NCBI RefSeq assembly: GCF_001909285.1
Contig: NZ_MRSV01000001.1
Coordinates: 2,766,693-2,830,692, forward strand
Length of the DNA stretch: 64,000 nt
Direction: 5' to 3'
Origin: Exiguobacterium profundum
Lineage (GTDB): Bacteria > Bacillota > Bacilli > Exiguobacteriales > Exiguobacteriaceae
Under the pieces are notes generated by a model, which saw only the letters and a list, made by a program, of their open reading frames with translations, had not been told where the DNA came from and ran no database searches. How positions within the stretch are numbered: position 1 is the first letter of the stretch; each line of letters begins with the position of its first letter. The translations under genes and the position numbers were made by a program. Positions 8,408 to 17,102 of this stretch are shown piece by piece.

Positions 8408-10117
8408 TCAAGCGTTGATGAATGAGAACGTGGTCACGTCGAACAATCCCATATCGGTCAATTTCAAGTCAGGAATGACCGGTAAGGCGAGGAAGGACAT
8501 CGTCAAATACGGATTGAAATGACGATGGGCTCCCACGACATCTAGCGCATCATTGAGCTGTTCCAGAATCTCTGCCACTTCACGATATGGTCGCTTCGTC
8601 ATCAGTCCACCAATCTCGAGCGGAAGGACAGCAAGCACTTCTCCTTCCGATACGGCGACGACCCCTCCCCCTACTTTTTCAAGCGTTTTCGCCGCGAGCA
8701 ACATGTCTTCCGGGCTGACCCCGGCGACGACCAAGTTATGGCTGTCATGGGCAACCGTGGCTGCTAGGGCACCTCGTTTCAAGCCGAATCCCGTTACCGG
8801 GGCAAGAGCCATATGGCCTGTCCCGTGATGGCGTTCGATGACGGCAAGCGTCGCGATATCCTGCGATAAATCTGCGCCTGATGCGTCTGGTTGGAACGTG
8901 AGACGCTGTCGTTTCGTCAACAAGCTGTTCGGAAGCACTTGAATGACATCGATTTCTTCTTCACTTGCGGCAAGTCGGAACGACTCGGCGGTCAATTCGG
9001 GTAAAGCGAGCTCACCTTTCATCGGTTTTGGCACTTCAATTCCTTCCGATTCAAACGTCGCATTCCCCTTCTCCGCGACGAGCGTACCATTCACATAGAC
9101 TTGTTCGATTTTTACCGATTCGACGTCTGACAAGATAACGAAGTTCGCCTTCTTACCAGGCGCGATCGCCCCGACCTCTTTTAATCCATAGGCCTCTGCG
9201 GCATGTAGACTTGCGATGGCATAGGCCGTTTCCGGCTTAACCCCTTGCTTGATGGCGGTACGGATGTTGTAGTCGATTCCACCTTCCGCGACCAAGTCAT
9301 CCAAATGCTTATCATCCGTACAGAAAAGGAAGCGGTGGGCATTGCTTTCCGTAACGGCTAGGCTCACCTTCTCCACGTTTCGAGCAACGGACCCTTCCCG
9401 AATTTGAACGTAGAATCCACGTCGCACTCGTTCAATCGCCTCTTCCGCAGTCGTACATTCATGATCCGTCATGATTCCTGCTGAGCGATATACATTCAAT
9501 TGATCGGGGTTGAGACCTGAAGCATGTCCATCCACGACTTTACCCGCTTGTTCCGTCTGCGCGATCTTTTGAAGCATGTCTTCACTTCCAGCTTCAACTG
9601 ATGGATAGTCCATGACTTCACCTAGGCCATGCACCCCTGGATCTCCTAAAAATGGTACCAAATCTTCTGCATACAGTTTTGCGCCCGCATGTTCAAATGG
9701 TGTCGCTGGTACACAACTCGGAAGCATCATCCGAACGTCGAGTGGAAGTCCTTTCGCATCTGCTAACATGTACTCAATCCCGAGTGCTCCGTTCACATTC
9801 GCAATCTCATGAGGGTCAGCAATCACCGTTGTGACACCAAGTGGTAAGACTGCTTTCGCAAATTCATGCGGGGGGACCATCGATGACTCGATATGGACGT
9901 GCGAATCGATAAAGGACGGCGCAAGCGTCCACGTCGGATCGTGATACTCGACCTCTCCATCGTACCCTTCCCCAATAGCCACGATATATCCTGCGTCGAT
10001 GGCGACGTCTGTACGAATCGTCTCACGACTGTACACGTCAATCACTGCGACGTCTTTAAAGACGACGGCCGCTTTCTTTTTCTTTGCGGCGATGTCAATC
10101 AAATGTTGTTTCTCCAT
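8408..10117 (-). CDS. ade: Adenine deaminase
   Basis: This 569-residue amidohydrolase converts adenine to hypoxanthine and ammonia in purine salvage. The metal-binding SHVHIESS motif is near residues 72-79, followed by ADPHEIANV, VVDGHASG and FCTDDKH, which supply the other metal and catalytic residues of the Ade family. The C-terminal domain contains GTGHMALAPVTGFGLKRGA and AHDSHNLVVAG, typical of this enzyme. The length is normal. The start at 10117 follows TAAGGAGA. It is monocistronic. A second, more distant paralogue (YerA type) is at 46242-47984. Confidence 0.94.
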   Translation of the reverse strand: MEKQHLIDIAAKKKKAAVVFKDVAVIDVYSRETIRTDVAIDAGYIVAIGEGYDGEVEYHDPTWTLAPSFIDSHVHIESSMVPPHEFAKAVLPLGVTTVIADPHEIANVNGALGIEYMLADAKGLPLDVRMMLPSCVPATPFEHAGAKLYAEDLVPFLGDPGVHGLGEVMDYPSVEAGSEDMLQKIAQTEQAGKVVDGHASGLNPDQLNVYRSAGIMTDHECTTAEEAIERVRRGFYVQIREGSVARNVEKVSLAVTESNAHRFLFCTDDKHLDDLVAEGGIDYNIRTAIKQGVKPETAYAIASLHAAEAYGLKEVGAIAPGKKANFVILSDVESVKIEQVYVNGTLVAEKGNATFESEGIEVPKPMKGELALPELTAESFRLAASEEEIDVIQVLPNSLLTKRQRLTFQPDASGADLSQDIATLAVIERHHGTGHMALAPVTGFGLKRGALAATVAHDSHNLVVAGVSPEDMLLAAKTLEKVGGGVVAVSEGEVLAVLPLEIGGLMTKRPYREVAEILEQLNDALDVVGAHRHFNPYLTMSFLALPVIPDLKLTDMGLFDVTTFSFINA

Positions 10118-10236
10118 CTCTTGATCTCCTTATTCAATGTATTTTAACTATCTTACCAAGAATATTCTTTTCGTTGCAATTTCTTTTTCAAGTTGTGCGA
10201 CAATGATAACATATCTTTCTGAAAGGGGTTACAACG

Positions 10237-10773
10237 ATGCAATACAAATTAGGAGAGTTGACACCAAAAGTCGATCCGACGACTTATCTTGCACCAGGGG
10301 CACACGTGATTGGAGACGTGACCATCGGTGCTCACTCGGGAGTATGGTTCAATACCGTCATCCGTGGAGACGAAGGACCCATTCAAATCGGTTCATACGT
10401 CAACATTCAGGATGGTTCGATGATTCATCAATATGAAGGCTCACCGACAATCATTCATGACCGTGTCTCGATTGGCCACATGGCGATGATTCACGGCTGT
10501 GAGATTGAAGAAGATTGCTTGATTGGCATGCACGCTACCGTACTCGATGGGGCGAAGATTGGAAAAGGGTCCTTTGTCGCTGCCGGTGCGCTCGTCACAC
10601 CAAACATGCAAATTCCTGAAGGGGTGATGGTCATGGGCGTCCCAGCAAAAGTCGTTCGTCCATTAAACGATGAAGATCGTTTTATCATGGAGAGAACGGT
10701 AAAGAAATATGCCAAGCGTGCCGAACAATATAAGCAGTCGTGCGTTCCAGTTCGCGAAATTCAACAATTGTGA
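10237..10773 (+). CDS. Gamma-carbonic anhydrase-like left-handed beta-helix protein (YtoA/PaaY type)
   Basis: This 178-residue hexapeptide-repeat protein is a member of the gamma-carbonic anhydrase-like family. Repeats such as GDVTIGAHSGVWFNTVIRGD, GSYVNIQDGSMIHQ and VSIGHMAMIHGCEI build the helix. Candidate metal-binding histidines occur in IHQYEG, IGHMAMIHG and GMHAT. The usual C-terminal helix (IMERTVKKYAKRAEQYK) is present. Activity is uncertain: many homologues are inactive or act in CoA metabolism. The ATG follows GAAAGGGG. It is divergent from ade and stands alone. Confidence 0.85.
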   Translation: MQYKLGELTPKVDPTTYLAPGAHVIGDVTIGAHSGVWFNTVIRGDEGPIQIGSYVNIQDGSMIHQYEGSPTIIHDRVSIGHMAMIHGCEIEEDCLIGMHATVLDGAKIGKGSFVAAGALVTPNMQIPEGVMVMGVPAKVVRPLNDEDRFIMERTVKKYAKRAEQYKQSCVPVREIQQL

Positions 10774-10784
10774 AAGCGTTTACA
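10771..10784. promoter_or_regulatory. cre site (CcpA operator)
   Basis: TGAAAGCGTTTACA matches all 14 positions of the Bacillus cre consensus TGWAARCGYTWNCW. It starts at the stop codon of the preceding gene and lies about 100 bases upstream of the 61-residue gene. It sits upstream of a possible -10 (TATACT near 10836), the arrangement seen at CcpA-activated genes. The regulatory direction is inferred. Confidence 0.65.
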
Positions 10785-10882
10785 AGATTCATAAAATGTT
10801 AACGTTTCTCTCGAATTTTCTACATAGTTCCTTTGTATACTGAAGTTGTAGCCAAGCTGATGTATTGAAAGGAGCCCACTCT

Positions 10883-11068
10883 ATGTATCCGAACCATGAT
10901 CAACTCATGCTAGACCTGTATGCCTCGTCCATCAATCCAAGTTATGGCCTTCATATCGATGATTCATTCGATGATGCCCTTCATGGCGCACATCGAGAGG
11001 TTTGGGAACGTATGCATTTGGATAATAGTAGAGAAGAAGATTCTAAAAATGGAGGAACGACTGGATGA
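10883..11068 (+). CDS. Hypothetical small acidic protein, 61 residues
   Basis: A small, soluble, acidic and histidine-containing protein of unknown function begins MYPNHDQLMLDLYASS. The ATG at 10883 follows AAAGGAG by 9 bases, a strong signal that argues for real translation. There is no membrane segment or known motif. Its stop overlaps the start of a 17-codon reading frame (11065-11118), and a terminator follows that, so the two form a tiny operon. A perfect cre site upstream suggests carbon control. Confidence 0.65.
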   Translation: MYPNHDQLMLDLYASSINPSYGLHIDDSFDDALHGAHREVWERMHLDNSREEDSKNGGTTG

Positions 11069-11118
11069 TTCCAACGACTGTGATTCAAGATTGGCTCGCA
11101 AAAAAAATTAAAAAATGA
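11065..11118 (+). CDS. Candidate 17-residue peptide, translationally coupled
   Basis: The reading frame encodes MIPTTVIQDWLAKKIKK. The ATG overlaps the previous stop as ATGA, and GGAGG at 11051-11055 is 9 bases upstream. The peptide is cationic at its end and could form an amphipathic helix (IQDWLAKKIKK). Transcription should end at the hairpin starting at 11129. The coupling and binding site are seen; that the peptide is made is inferred. Confidence 0.45.
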   Translation: MIPTTVIQDWLAKKIKK

Positions 11119-11128
11119 ACCATATAGC

Positions 11129-11171
11129 AAAAGCTCAAGCAAAGACTGAACCGGTCCCTACTTGAGCTTTT
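11129..11171 (+). terminator. Terminator of the small-peptide operon
   Basis: AAAAGCTCAAG (11129-11139) pairs with CTTGAGCTTTT (11161-11171), with a 21-base loop and a following T run. Confidence 0.75.
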
Positions 11172-11216
11172 TTTATCGGCTCTATTCATTATATTTATAT
11201 AAGATTCTTATTAGTC

Positions 11217-11504
11217 TTAGTAATAAAAAGTCTTTTTAGGTTTCAATTTAAGATTTTCGACTACCTTTGCCTTAGCGATCCCTTTTTTAAACTTCACATG
11301 ATTGAGCCAATCTACAATTGCATATGCATCGTAATTCGGACAATCTTTTTCTCCATTTTCATACGCCCAATATTTTTTATTCTTTTCATCATCAAAGATC
11401 CAGTCAAAAAACTCGTTTTGTGTTTTGTGAATTTTTCTCCCTACTTTAGAAGAACAGGAGATGTACTGAATATAGTTATCTCCAAAATCAAATTTTATAA
11501 TCAT
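11217..11504 (-). CDS. Hypothetical protein, 95 residues, AT-rich
   Basis: An unrecognised small protein begins MIIKFDFGDNYIQYISCSS and contains many aromatic and lysine residues (EFFDWIFDDEKNKKYWAYE). The ATG at 11502-11504 follows AAGGAGGAGCTC, a very strong binding site. Base and codon use are clearly more AT-rich than the neighbours (AAA, AAT, TTT and ATA common), which suggests recent acquisition. There is no signal peptide or membrane helix. About 150 bases on its upstream side (11529-11678) hold no gene that I can see. Confidence 0.65.
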   Translation of the reverse strand: MIIKFDFGDNYIQYISCSSKVGRKIHKTQNEFFDWIFDDEKNKKYWAYENGEKDCPNYDAYAIVDWLNHVKFKKGIAKAKVVENLKLKPKKTFYY

Positions 11505-11678
11505 AAGAAGAGCTCCTCCTTTTAGCAATCTTGATTTATAGCATTGGTTACATTGGTGCTTTTTTGTATAACGTCAGCATCCGTTCAAGGTCAAAGAACA
11601 AGCCATTAACGACGATGATGTTTCAAGTAATCATAATGTTATTCAGTTAGCTAGACTTTCTACATGAGTGAACATCGT

Positions 11679-12233
11679 TCATTCAAAAATGGTCAGGTGT
11701 GCATCAATCGGTTGTCGCGCTTTCGGTGTAGGGATATCTTCTGTGTCATATTTCCCGATTTGCAGGAGACCGATAAACGTCTCCCCTTCCGCCCCAATCA
11801 TTTCCTTCAACCGTGCATCATCAAACAGTCCACCCGTCCGCCAGACCATTCCGATCTCACGTTCACTTAAGAGCAGCTGAACATTTTGAATGAATGTCGC
11901 CGTCGCGAGTAACGCGTCACGATTCCCTTTGTCCGTTTCAAAATGTTTTGCCGTCACATACATACAGGTTGCCGCATTTAAAATCCGTCCCGTCACCTTT
12001 TCGCGTTGCCCTTCTGACGCCTCCGAGAAGGCTGGTTCGAGCGCATCGAGTAACACTTGCTTCCCATCCCCATTGAACACATACACGTTCCATGGTTCGA
12101 CTTTATTGTGAAATGGTGCATGATGTGCCGATTGCAACACTTCATAAAGCACTTTCGTATCGATTGGTTCTTCCTTGAACATACGGACCGTACGTCTTTC
12201 TTCAATTAACTTTTGTGCTGCTGTCTTTGTCAT
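11679..12233 (-). CDS. Nitroreductase family flavoprotein
   Basis: This 184-residue protein of the FMN-dependent nitroreductase fold resembles the short YdjA/YfhC-type group. The N-terminus has the FMN-phosphate motif ERRTVRMF, followed by SAHHAPFHNKVEPWNVYVF; the C-terminal region has MVWRTGGLFDD and FIGLLQIGKYD. It probably reduces quinones or nitro compounds with NAD(P)H, but the substrate cannot be read. The ATG at 12231-12233 follows AAGGGGAAGTGA; a 12-T run lies just upstream. It is next to, but separated by a terminator from, lysA. Confidence 0.85.
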   Translation of the reverse strand: MTKTAAQKLIEERRTVRMFKEEPIDTKVLYEVLQSAHHAPFHNKVEPWNVYVFNGDGKQVLLDALEPAFSEASEGQREKVTGRILNAATCMYVTAKHFETDKGNRDALLATATFIQNVQLLLSEREIGMVWRTGGLFDDARLKEMIGAEGETFIGLLQIGKYDTEDIPTPKARQPIDAHLTIFE

Positions 12234-12302
12234 GACCGTCACTTCCCCTTTTTTTTTTTTCTCTATCATAATTGAAAAACGTTCTCAATTCAAAATCAAA
12301 AA

Positions 12303-12328
12303 AAGACTACAGATTGCTCTGCAGTCTT
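12303..12328 (-). terminator. Terminator of the lysine operon
   Basis: Minus-strand RNA forms AAGACTGCAGA/TCTGTAGTCTT (12318-12328 with 12303-12313) with one G-U pair, followed by TTTTTTTG. The lysA stop codon lies in the left arm. Confidence 0.85.
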
Positions 12329-13619
12329 ACGTCGATTGCCCAATGACCTCACATGCCACCAAGTCTTCAAACGTTTGGCGACGGACGACAAGGCGGTGAT
12401 TCCCATCCTTGACGAAGACGACCGCCGGACGAAGCATTTGGTTATAGTTGCTCGCCATGGAGAAATTGTATGCTCCTGTCGCTTTGACAAGTAATAAGTC
12501 ACCTGGTGTGACAGGAGGGATCAACGAGCGGTTCGAGATGATGTCTCCCGACTCACAGCACGCTCCGACTATTTTTGTCTCGAGCGTCTTCTCTTCATTC
12601 ATCCGTGTCGCTGCCACGACCTCATACTCTGCGTCATACAGTGCCGGACGGATATTGTCCGTCATCCCGCCATCGACAGACACGAATGTACGAACGCCGC
12701 TCACTTCTTTGACGGTCCCCACCTCATAAAGCGTGGCACCCGCATTGGCGACGAGCCAACGTCCTGGCTCAATCCCGATTTTCGGAAGTGGCAATTCACG
12801 TGCCTCGACTTCTTCGACCAACGTCTCCATGACTTGCTCCATCGTCTGGGCAAAATCGAGATATTCGTCTTCATCCAAGTAAGCGACGCCGAATCCCCCG
12901 CCGATGTTCAAGACGTCCGTCGTATAGCCGGTTTCCTGACGAATCGTATCCATGAAGCGCACCATCGTCTTCACCGTGTTGATGAAGAGGGTCGGATCTT
13001 GAATTTGAGAACCGACGTGACAATGGATTCCCTTCAACTGTAAGTGCTCGGCTTCTAACGTTGCACGAATCGCGTCTAAATACGTGTCGTCATGCGTCGG
13101 GAAACCGAATTTTGTATCAACCCCACCCGTTTGAATCGCCGCATGGGCACCCCCGACAACTTGAGGCACAATGCGGAGAAGCACATCGACTTCGCGATTG
13201 TATTCAGCCGCAAGTCCTGACAAGAGGCTGATCTCCCGCATATTGTCGATGGTAAAGTGTGTAATCCCCTGTTCGAGAGCATACGTGATGTCAAGAATCG
13301 TCTTGTTCGATCCATGAACGTGAATGCGCTCCGCCGGTACACCGGCATGCAGTGCCACGTACATCTCACCCCTTGAGACAACATCGACGCTTAACCCTGC
13401 AGCCATCACTTTTTCATAAACGGCCGCAATCGATAATGCTTTTGACGCGTATAACGCATACGTGTTCGGATACTTATCTAGAAACGCATTCTGGACAATT
13501 CTAAGGCGACGCTCTAGTTCTGGCTCACTCATGATGTATAAAGGTGTCCCGTACGTCGCTTGAAGTTCACGGACGGACACGCCTTCGATCAAACATTCTG
13601 ATTGATTGGTGGTGTACAT
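12327..13619 (-). CDS. lysA: Diaminopimelate decarboxylase
   Basis: This 430-residue fold-III PLP enzyme carries out the last step of lysine synthesis, meso-DAP to lysine plus CO2. The PLP lysine is in YALYASKALS (Lys60). HCHVGSQI, the glycine loop in NIGGGFG, EPGRWLVA and the substrate-binding GACCESGD motif are all present. The ATG at 13619 follows GAAGGAGGAATTG. Its start overlaps the end of the alr-like gene by 31 bases, so the two are translationally linked. It is the last gene of the lysine operon. Confidence 0.96.
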   Translation of the reverse strand: MYTTNQSECLIEGVSVRELQATYGTPLYIMSEPELERRLRIVQNAFLDKYPNTYALYASKALSIAAVYEKVMAAGLSVDVVSRGEMYVALHAGVPAERIHVHGSNKTILDITYALEQGITHFTIDNMREISLLSGLAAEYNREVDVLLRIVPQVVGGAHAAIQTGGVDTKFGFPTHDDTYLDAIRATLEAEHLQLKGIHCHVGSQIQDPTLFINTVKTMVRFMDTIRQETGYTTDVLNIGGGFGVAYLDEDEYLDFAQTMEQVMETLVEEVEARELPLPKIGIEPGRWLVANAGATLYEVGTVKEVSGVRTFVSVDGGMTDNIRPALYDAEYEVVAATRMNEEKTLETKIVGACCESGDIISNRSLIPPVTPGDLLLVKATGAYNFSMASNYNQMLRPAVVFVKDGNHRLVVRRQTFEDLVACEVIGQST

Positions 13620-14677
13620 ACAATTCCTCCTTCAAAGCGATGTGGGACACGCCACGAACGGGCACAGAGCTGTTCTGAGTTGTTGGCATAGCCAACACGT
13701 GTCACGTCATCGATTTTCGTCTCGATACCATATAATGTGACGCGGTCGCCGATTTGTACGTCTTCGTCGACTTTGATGAAGCTATGGCTCATAAAGATGT
13801 TACTGATGAACGGGTATGCTTTCCCCTCGATGTGAACAGGCAAGTGACGTCTCGCCCGCATCAATCCATCCCCATATCCGACAGGTAAGACAGCAATCCG
13901 TTCTTTCGATTCCGCGGTATATCCCGTTCCATACCCGACATGAGCCCCCGCTTCGATGTCGTGGACGGCAACCACTTCTGTCTCCCAATAAAACGCAGGT
14001 ACGAGCCACTCAACCGGCTCAACCGATGAATAACCGTATAAGAAAATACCGACACGCACATGTGTGCAATGGTGCAAGCGCGAGTCGTCTTGAAGCGTGG
14101 CCGCACTATTTGCCGCATGGATCAGTTCAAACGTATGACGTTCCATCAAACGTGTCGACCAGTCGGCAAAGCGTTCGACTTGGACGCTATGCTCGACTTC
14201 GGCATTGTCCGCATCCGCGAGCGGAAAATGTGTACATAGTCCGACAAGGTTCAATCCTTCATTTTGGCAGAAGGCAACGATCTGTAGCGCTTCTTCAAAC
14301 GTTTTGGCACCGAATCGGTTCATGCCGACGTCCAATTTCAAATGAAGGCGAACGCCATCGAGATGCTCACGCTGTGAAACAAGCCATTCATACGAGCCGA
14401 TTGCGACGTCAAATTCATGGGTATGCACATGTTCCCACGTGTATATCGGATTCATGACGAGGACGCGAGCCGACTCTGCATGCGCTCGCACTTCAATCGC
14501 TTCTTCTAACGTGGTCACCATGAAGTGACGGACTCCTTCATCATACAAAGTCGTCACAACTGGCTCCATTCCTAGGTTATAGGCATTGTTTTTCACGACC
14601 GCAAACACGGGGCGCCCGAGCGCTTCAATCCGGCGTTTGTTTTCGCGAATCGCATTCAAGTCAATTGTGACTCCCAT
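13589..14677 (-). CDS. Alanine racemase-like protein in the lysine operon (divergent)
   Basis: This 362-residue protein has the two-domain fold of alanine racemase. The PLP lysine is kept (VFAVVKNNAYNLG, Lys29), as is the catalytic tyrosine region (HVGYGTGYTAESKERIAVLP). The usual GRICMDQ motif near the second half of the active site reads ISNIFMSHSF, losing conserved residues. A similar extra racemase gene sits in the Staphylococcus aureus dap operon (alr2). It may racemise alanine poorly, or act on another amino acid such as a DAP intermediate. The ATG at 14675-14677 follows AAAGGAGTTTTG; a longer frame from 14728 would overlap the preceding gene. Position between the aminotransferase and lysA implies a role in DAP or cell-wall supply. 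Confidence 0.8.
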   Translation of the reverse strand: MGVTIDLNAIRENKRRIEALGRPVFAVVKNNAYNLGMEPVVTTLYDEGVRHFMVTTLEEAIEVRAHAESARVLVMNPIYTWEHVHTHEFDVAIGSYEWLVSQREHLDGVRLHLKLDVGMNRFGAKTFEEALQIVAFCQNEGLNLVGLCTHFPLADADNAEVEHSVQVERFADWSTRLMERHTFELIHAANSAATLQDDSRLHHCTHVRVGIFLYGYSSVEPVEWLVPAFYWETEVVAVHDIEAGAHVGYGTGYTAESKERIAVLPVGYGDGLMRARRHLPVHIEGKAYPFISNIFMSHSFIKVDEDVQIGDRVTLYGIETKIDDVTRVGYANNSEQLCARSWRVPHRFEGGIVCTPPINQNV

Positions 14678-14691
14678 CGTGCAAAACTCCT

Positions 14692-15618
14692 TTACTCTGT
14701 TACTGCTGATTTCACGAACGTGATCCAATCGCGGTGTTCCGGAAGCTGTCCTGTTACGGCTTCACGATAGCGTGTCAACATTTCTGTCGCAACCGTCTGG
14801 ACACCTCCACCAATCGAGATATGGTCGACCTCGATGACGCTCGTCACCTCGGCTGCCGTTCCCGTTAAGAAGATTTCATCAGCCACATAGAGCTCATCGC
14901 GTCCGATATGGCGCTCGACGATTTCATAACCGGCCTCGCGAGCCAATTGCATCACCGTTTGACGTGTGATGCCATCGAGTACAGAACAGTCAAGGGACGG
15001 TGTCGTAATCGTTTTTCCTTTCACGAGGAAGATGTTCGCGACACTCGCCTCACTGACGTTTCCGTTCATATCAAGGGCAATCGCTTCGTCGAATCCGTCA
15101 CGGAGCGCCTCTCCTTTTAATAGCTGTGAGTTCATATAGTTCGATGCCGCTTTCGCTTGCATTGGCATCATTGTAGAAGACACGCGGCGATACGAGGCCA
15201 CTTTCGCTCGAATCCCGACCGTCTTATTGAAATATTCACCGAGCGGCCAACACGAGATGGCAACATGTACCTTCGTCTCAGCAGTCGGCATAAGTGCTTG
15301 CCATGGTGTTCCAAGGAAGACGAACGGACGGATGTAGCATGCTTCAAATCCGTTTCGCTCAATCAATTCCATCGTGGCTTGTTCGAGTTCATCTACCGTA
15401 TACGGTAGCGTGACGTGGTAGTATGCACACGAGCGAACAAGTCGCTCCAAGTGTTCACGTAATCGGAAGATGGCAGGACCTTCCTCCGTGTGATACGCGC
15501 GAATCCCTTCAAAGAACCCGCTTCCGTAATGAATCGCGTGTGTCATGATACTCGTGTTTGCGTCAGTCGGCTCAATCCAAGCCCCGTCTTTCCACATCCA
15601 TTGTCCATACTGTTCCAT
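14692..15618 (-). CDS. Class IV (branched-chain type) aminotransferase in the lysine operon
   Basis: This 308-residue PLP fold-IV enzyme resembles E. coli-type IlvE. The signature HAIHYGSGFFEGIRAY (28-42) and the PLP lysine in MQAKAASNYMNS (Lys156) are intact, as are EAIALDMNGNVSEAS and FLTGTAAEVTSV. Branched-chain transamination is the default reading. However, it sits between dapH and the alr-like gene where acetyl-DAP pathway operons may carry aminotransferase or deacetylase genes, so a role in N-acetyl-DAP synthesis is possible. The ATG at 15618 follows GGGAGAG. It has an 88-base upstream gap with a possible internal promoter. Confidence 0.85.
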   Translation of the reverse strand: MEQYGQWMWKDGAWIEPTDANTSIMTHAIHYGSGFFEGIRAYHTEEGPAIFRLREHLERLVRSCAYYHVTLPYTVDELEQATMELIERNGFEACYIRPFVFLGTPWQALMPTAETKVHVAISCWPLGEYFNKTVGIRAKVASYRRVSSTMMPMQAKAASNYMNSQLLKGEALRDGFDEAIALDMNGNVSEASVANIFLVKGKTITTPSLDCSVLDGITRQTVMQLAREAGYEIVERHIGRDELYVADEIFLTGTAAEVTSVIEVDHISIGGGVQTVATEMLTRYREAVTGQLPEHRDWITFVKSAVTE

Positions 15619-15659
15619 AATGCAACTCTCCCATTCCTCATTTTTTATATTTTTTGTCT

Positions 15660-15690
15660 ATTATACGTTAGAGAGAGCGTAAGTCATCAA
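15660..15690 (-). promoter_or_regulatory. Possible internal promoter in the lysine operon
   Basis: A perfect TATAAT on the minus strand (15660-15665) has TTGATG (15685-15690) 19 bases upstream, a long spacer. It would let the aminotransferase, alr-like and lysA genes be expressed when the lysine riboswitch shuts the upstream genes. No operator is visible. Confidence 0.4.
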
Positions 15691-15706
15691 CAAGTTGCGT
15701 TTTTTC

Positions 15707-16375
15707 TTAAGTTTTTTCATCTTTCTGTTTGATGATTCGTGCAGGTGTTCCCGCAACGACAACACCTGGAGGGACGTCTTGTGTGACGACACTTCCTGCC
15801 GCGACAACTGCATTTTCACCGACGCGAACGCCCTCTAAGATGACTGCGTTCGCCCCAATCATGACACCATCCTCGATGATGACCGGATCTTTTGAAGGTG
15901 GCTCAAGAACCCCTGCGACCACGGCACCTGCGCCAAGGTGAACGTTCTTCCCGAGCGTTCCGCGTGCTCCGATGACAGCGTTCATATCGACCATCGAACC
16001 ATCTCCGATGACAGCTCCGATGTTGACGACAGCTCCCATCATGACGACCGCGTTGTTGCCGATTTGAACGTGATCTCGGATGAACGAGCCTGGTTCAATT
16101 CGGGCATTGAGTTGTGTCGTATCGAGCATCGGTACAGCACTATTGCGACGATCATATTCAAGATGAGAATCTGTGATGACCGATGCATTGGCTTCTAAGA
16201 ATGCCGCAGCGCGTTCTGCCGTCGTCAAAAACAGTTTCGACTCATCCGTTCCGAATGCTTTCGCTTCCTCGATTTCAAGACCCGCCAATTGACCGTTGAC
16301 GTAAAGCTTAACTGGTGTTTCCTTCTTAGCATCTTTAATATATTGTGCGATTTCATAAGCGTTTGTGAGTAACAT
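15707..16375 (-). CDS. dapH: Tetrahydrodipicolinate N-acetyltransferase
   Basis: This 222-residue hexapeptide-repeat enzyme acetylates tetrahydrodipicolinate, which commits the cell to the acetylated branch of the DAP pathway. It has the DapH N-terminal domain ([19 protein letters not shown]) and the conserved NDRRNSA-like [12 protein letters not shown] before the repeats ([47 protein letters not shown]). The start is the ATG at 16373-16375 behind GAGGAGG; it overlaps the end of dapB by 23 bases. Its presence predicts that a deacetylase and an acetyl-DAP aminotransferase also exist, but neither classical gene is in this operon. Confidence 0.95.
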   Translation of the reverse strand: MLLTNAYEIAQYIKDAKKETPVKLYVNGQLAGLEIEEAKAFGTDESKLFLTTAERAAAFLEANASVITDSHLEYDRRNSAVPMLDTTQLNARIEPGSFIRDHVQIGNNAVVMMGAVVNIGAVIGDGSMVDMNAVIGARGTLGKNVHLGAGAVVAGVLEPPSKDPVIIEDGVMIGANAVILEGVRVGENAVVAAGSVVTQDVPPGVVVAGTPARIIKQKDEKT

Positions 16376-17102
16376 GAGTAGCCTCCTCGTATAAGTTCGA
16401 TAGATTATAAAGTCCTGCCGGGCGATTGATAATCGTTGCCGCAGCGGCAAGGGCCCCGTTTGCAAAGACGCGTTTCGATAACGCAGTATGTTTCAATTCA
16501 ATCATTTCATCATCTCCGGCGAAGAGCACGGTATGCTCACCGAAGATCGTGCCACCCCGAATGGAATGCATGCCCAACTCTTCGGTAGCACGCGCTTCCC
16601 GACGTGACGTTCGTTCGTATATCGGTGTCACGTCACGCTTCGCTTCGATGGCACGTGCCAATAATTCTGCCGTCCCGCTTGGTGCGTCCACTTTCTTCCG
16701 ATGATGTGCCTCAATCACTTCAATATCATATCCGAGAGTGAGCGGGACAAGTTGGTCGAGCAACTGTTTCAACAGTGCAATCCCATATGAGGTGTTATAA
16801 GACTGAAAGATTGGGATCTCTTGTGAAGCCGTCTCGATCTCGGCCAATTCTTCCGGTGTGAAGCCCGTCGTCGCAATGACGAGCGGAATATTGCGCTCCC
16901 GTCCGAACACGAGTAAATCAGGTAGTAACGCCGGGTTCGAAAAGTCGATCACGACATCGACGGGTACGTCCACCTCATTCAGAGTCGCCGTGTGCTCGTC
17001 ACTTCCCGGTGAGACGATTGCCGTTACGTTTACACCTTGCGCATGAGCGACCTCTTCGACAATGCGTCCCATTGCGCCAAACCCATGGATGAGAACATTC
17101 AT
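16353..17102 (-). CDS. dapB: 4-hydroxy-tetrahydrodipicolinate reductase
   Basis: This 249-residue NAD(P)H-dependent reductase acts after DapA in the DAP pathway. The N-terminal nucleotide-binding motif ([10 protein letters not shown]) and the catalytic family signature [15 protein letters not shown] are present, with [19 protein letters not shown] in the C-terminal half. Its ATG overlaps the dapA stop as ATGA (17099-17102), so translation is coupled. Confidence 0.95.
   Translation of the reverse strand: MNVLIHGFGAMGRIVEEVAHAQGVNVTAIVSPGSDEHTATLNEVDVPVDVVIDFSNPALLPDLLVFGRERNIPLVIATTGFTPEELAEIETASQEIPIFQSYNTSYGIALLKQLLDQLVPLTLGYDIEVIEAHHRKKVDAPSGTAELLARAIEAKRDVTPIYERTSRREARATEELGMHSIRGGTIFGEHTVLFAGDDEMIELKHTALSKRVFANGALAAAATIINRPAGLYNLSNLYEEATHVTHKRL

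Noticed and set aside
13816..14457. 213-residue plus-strand open frame opposite the alr-like gene
   Set aside because: It is antisense to a clear coding region, with no binding site and no family resemblance.
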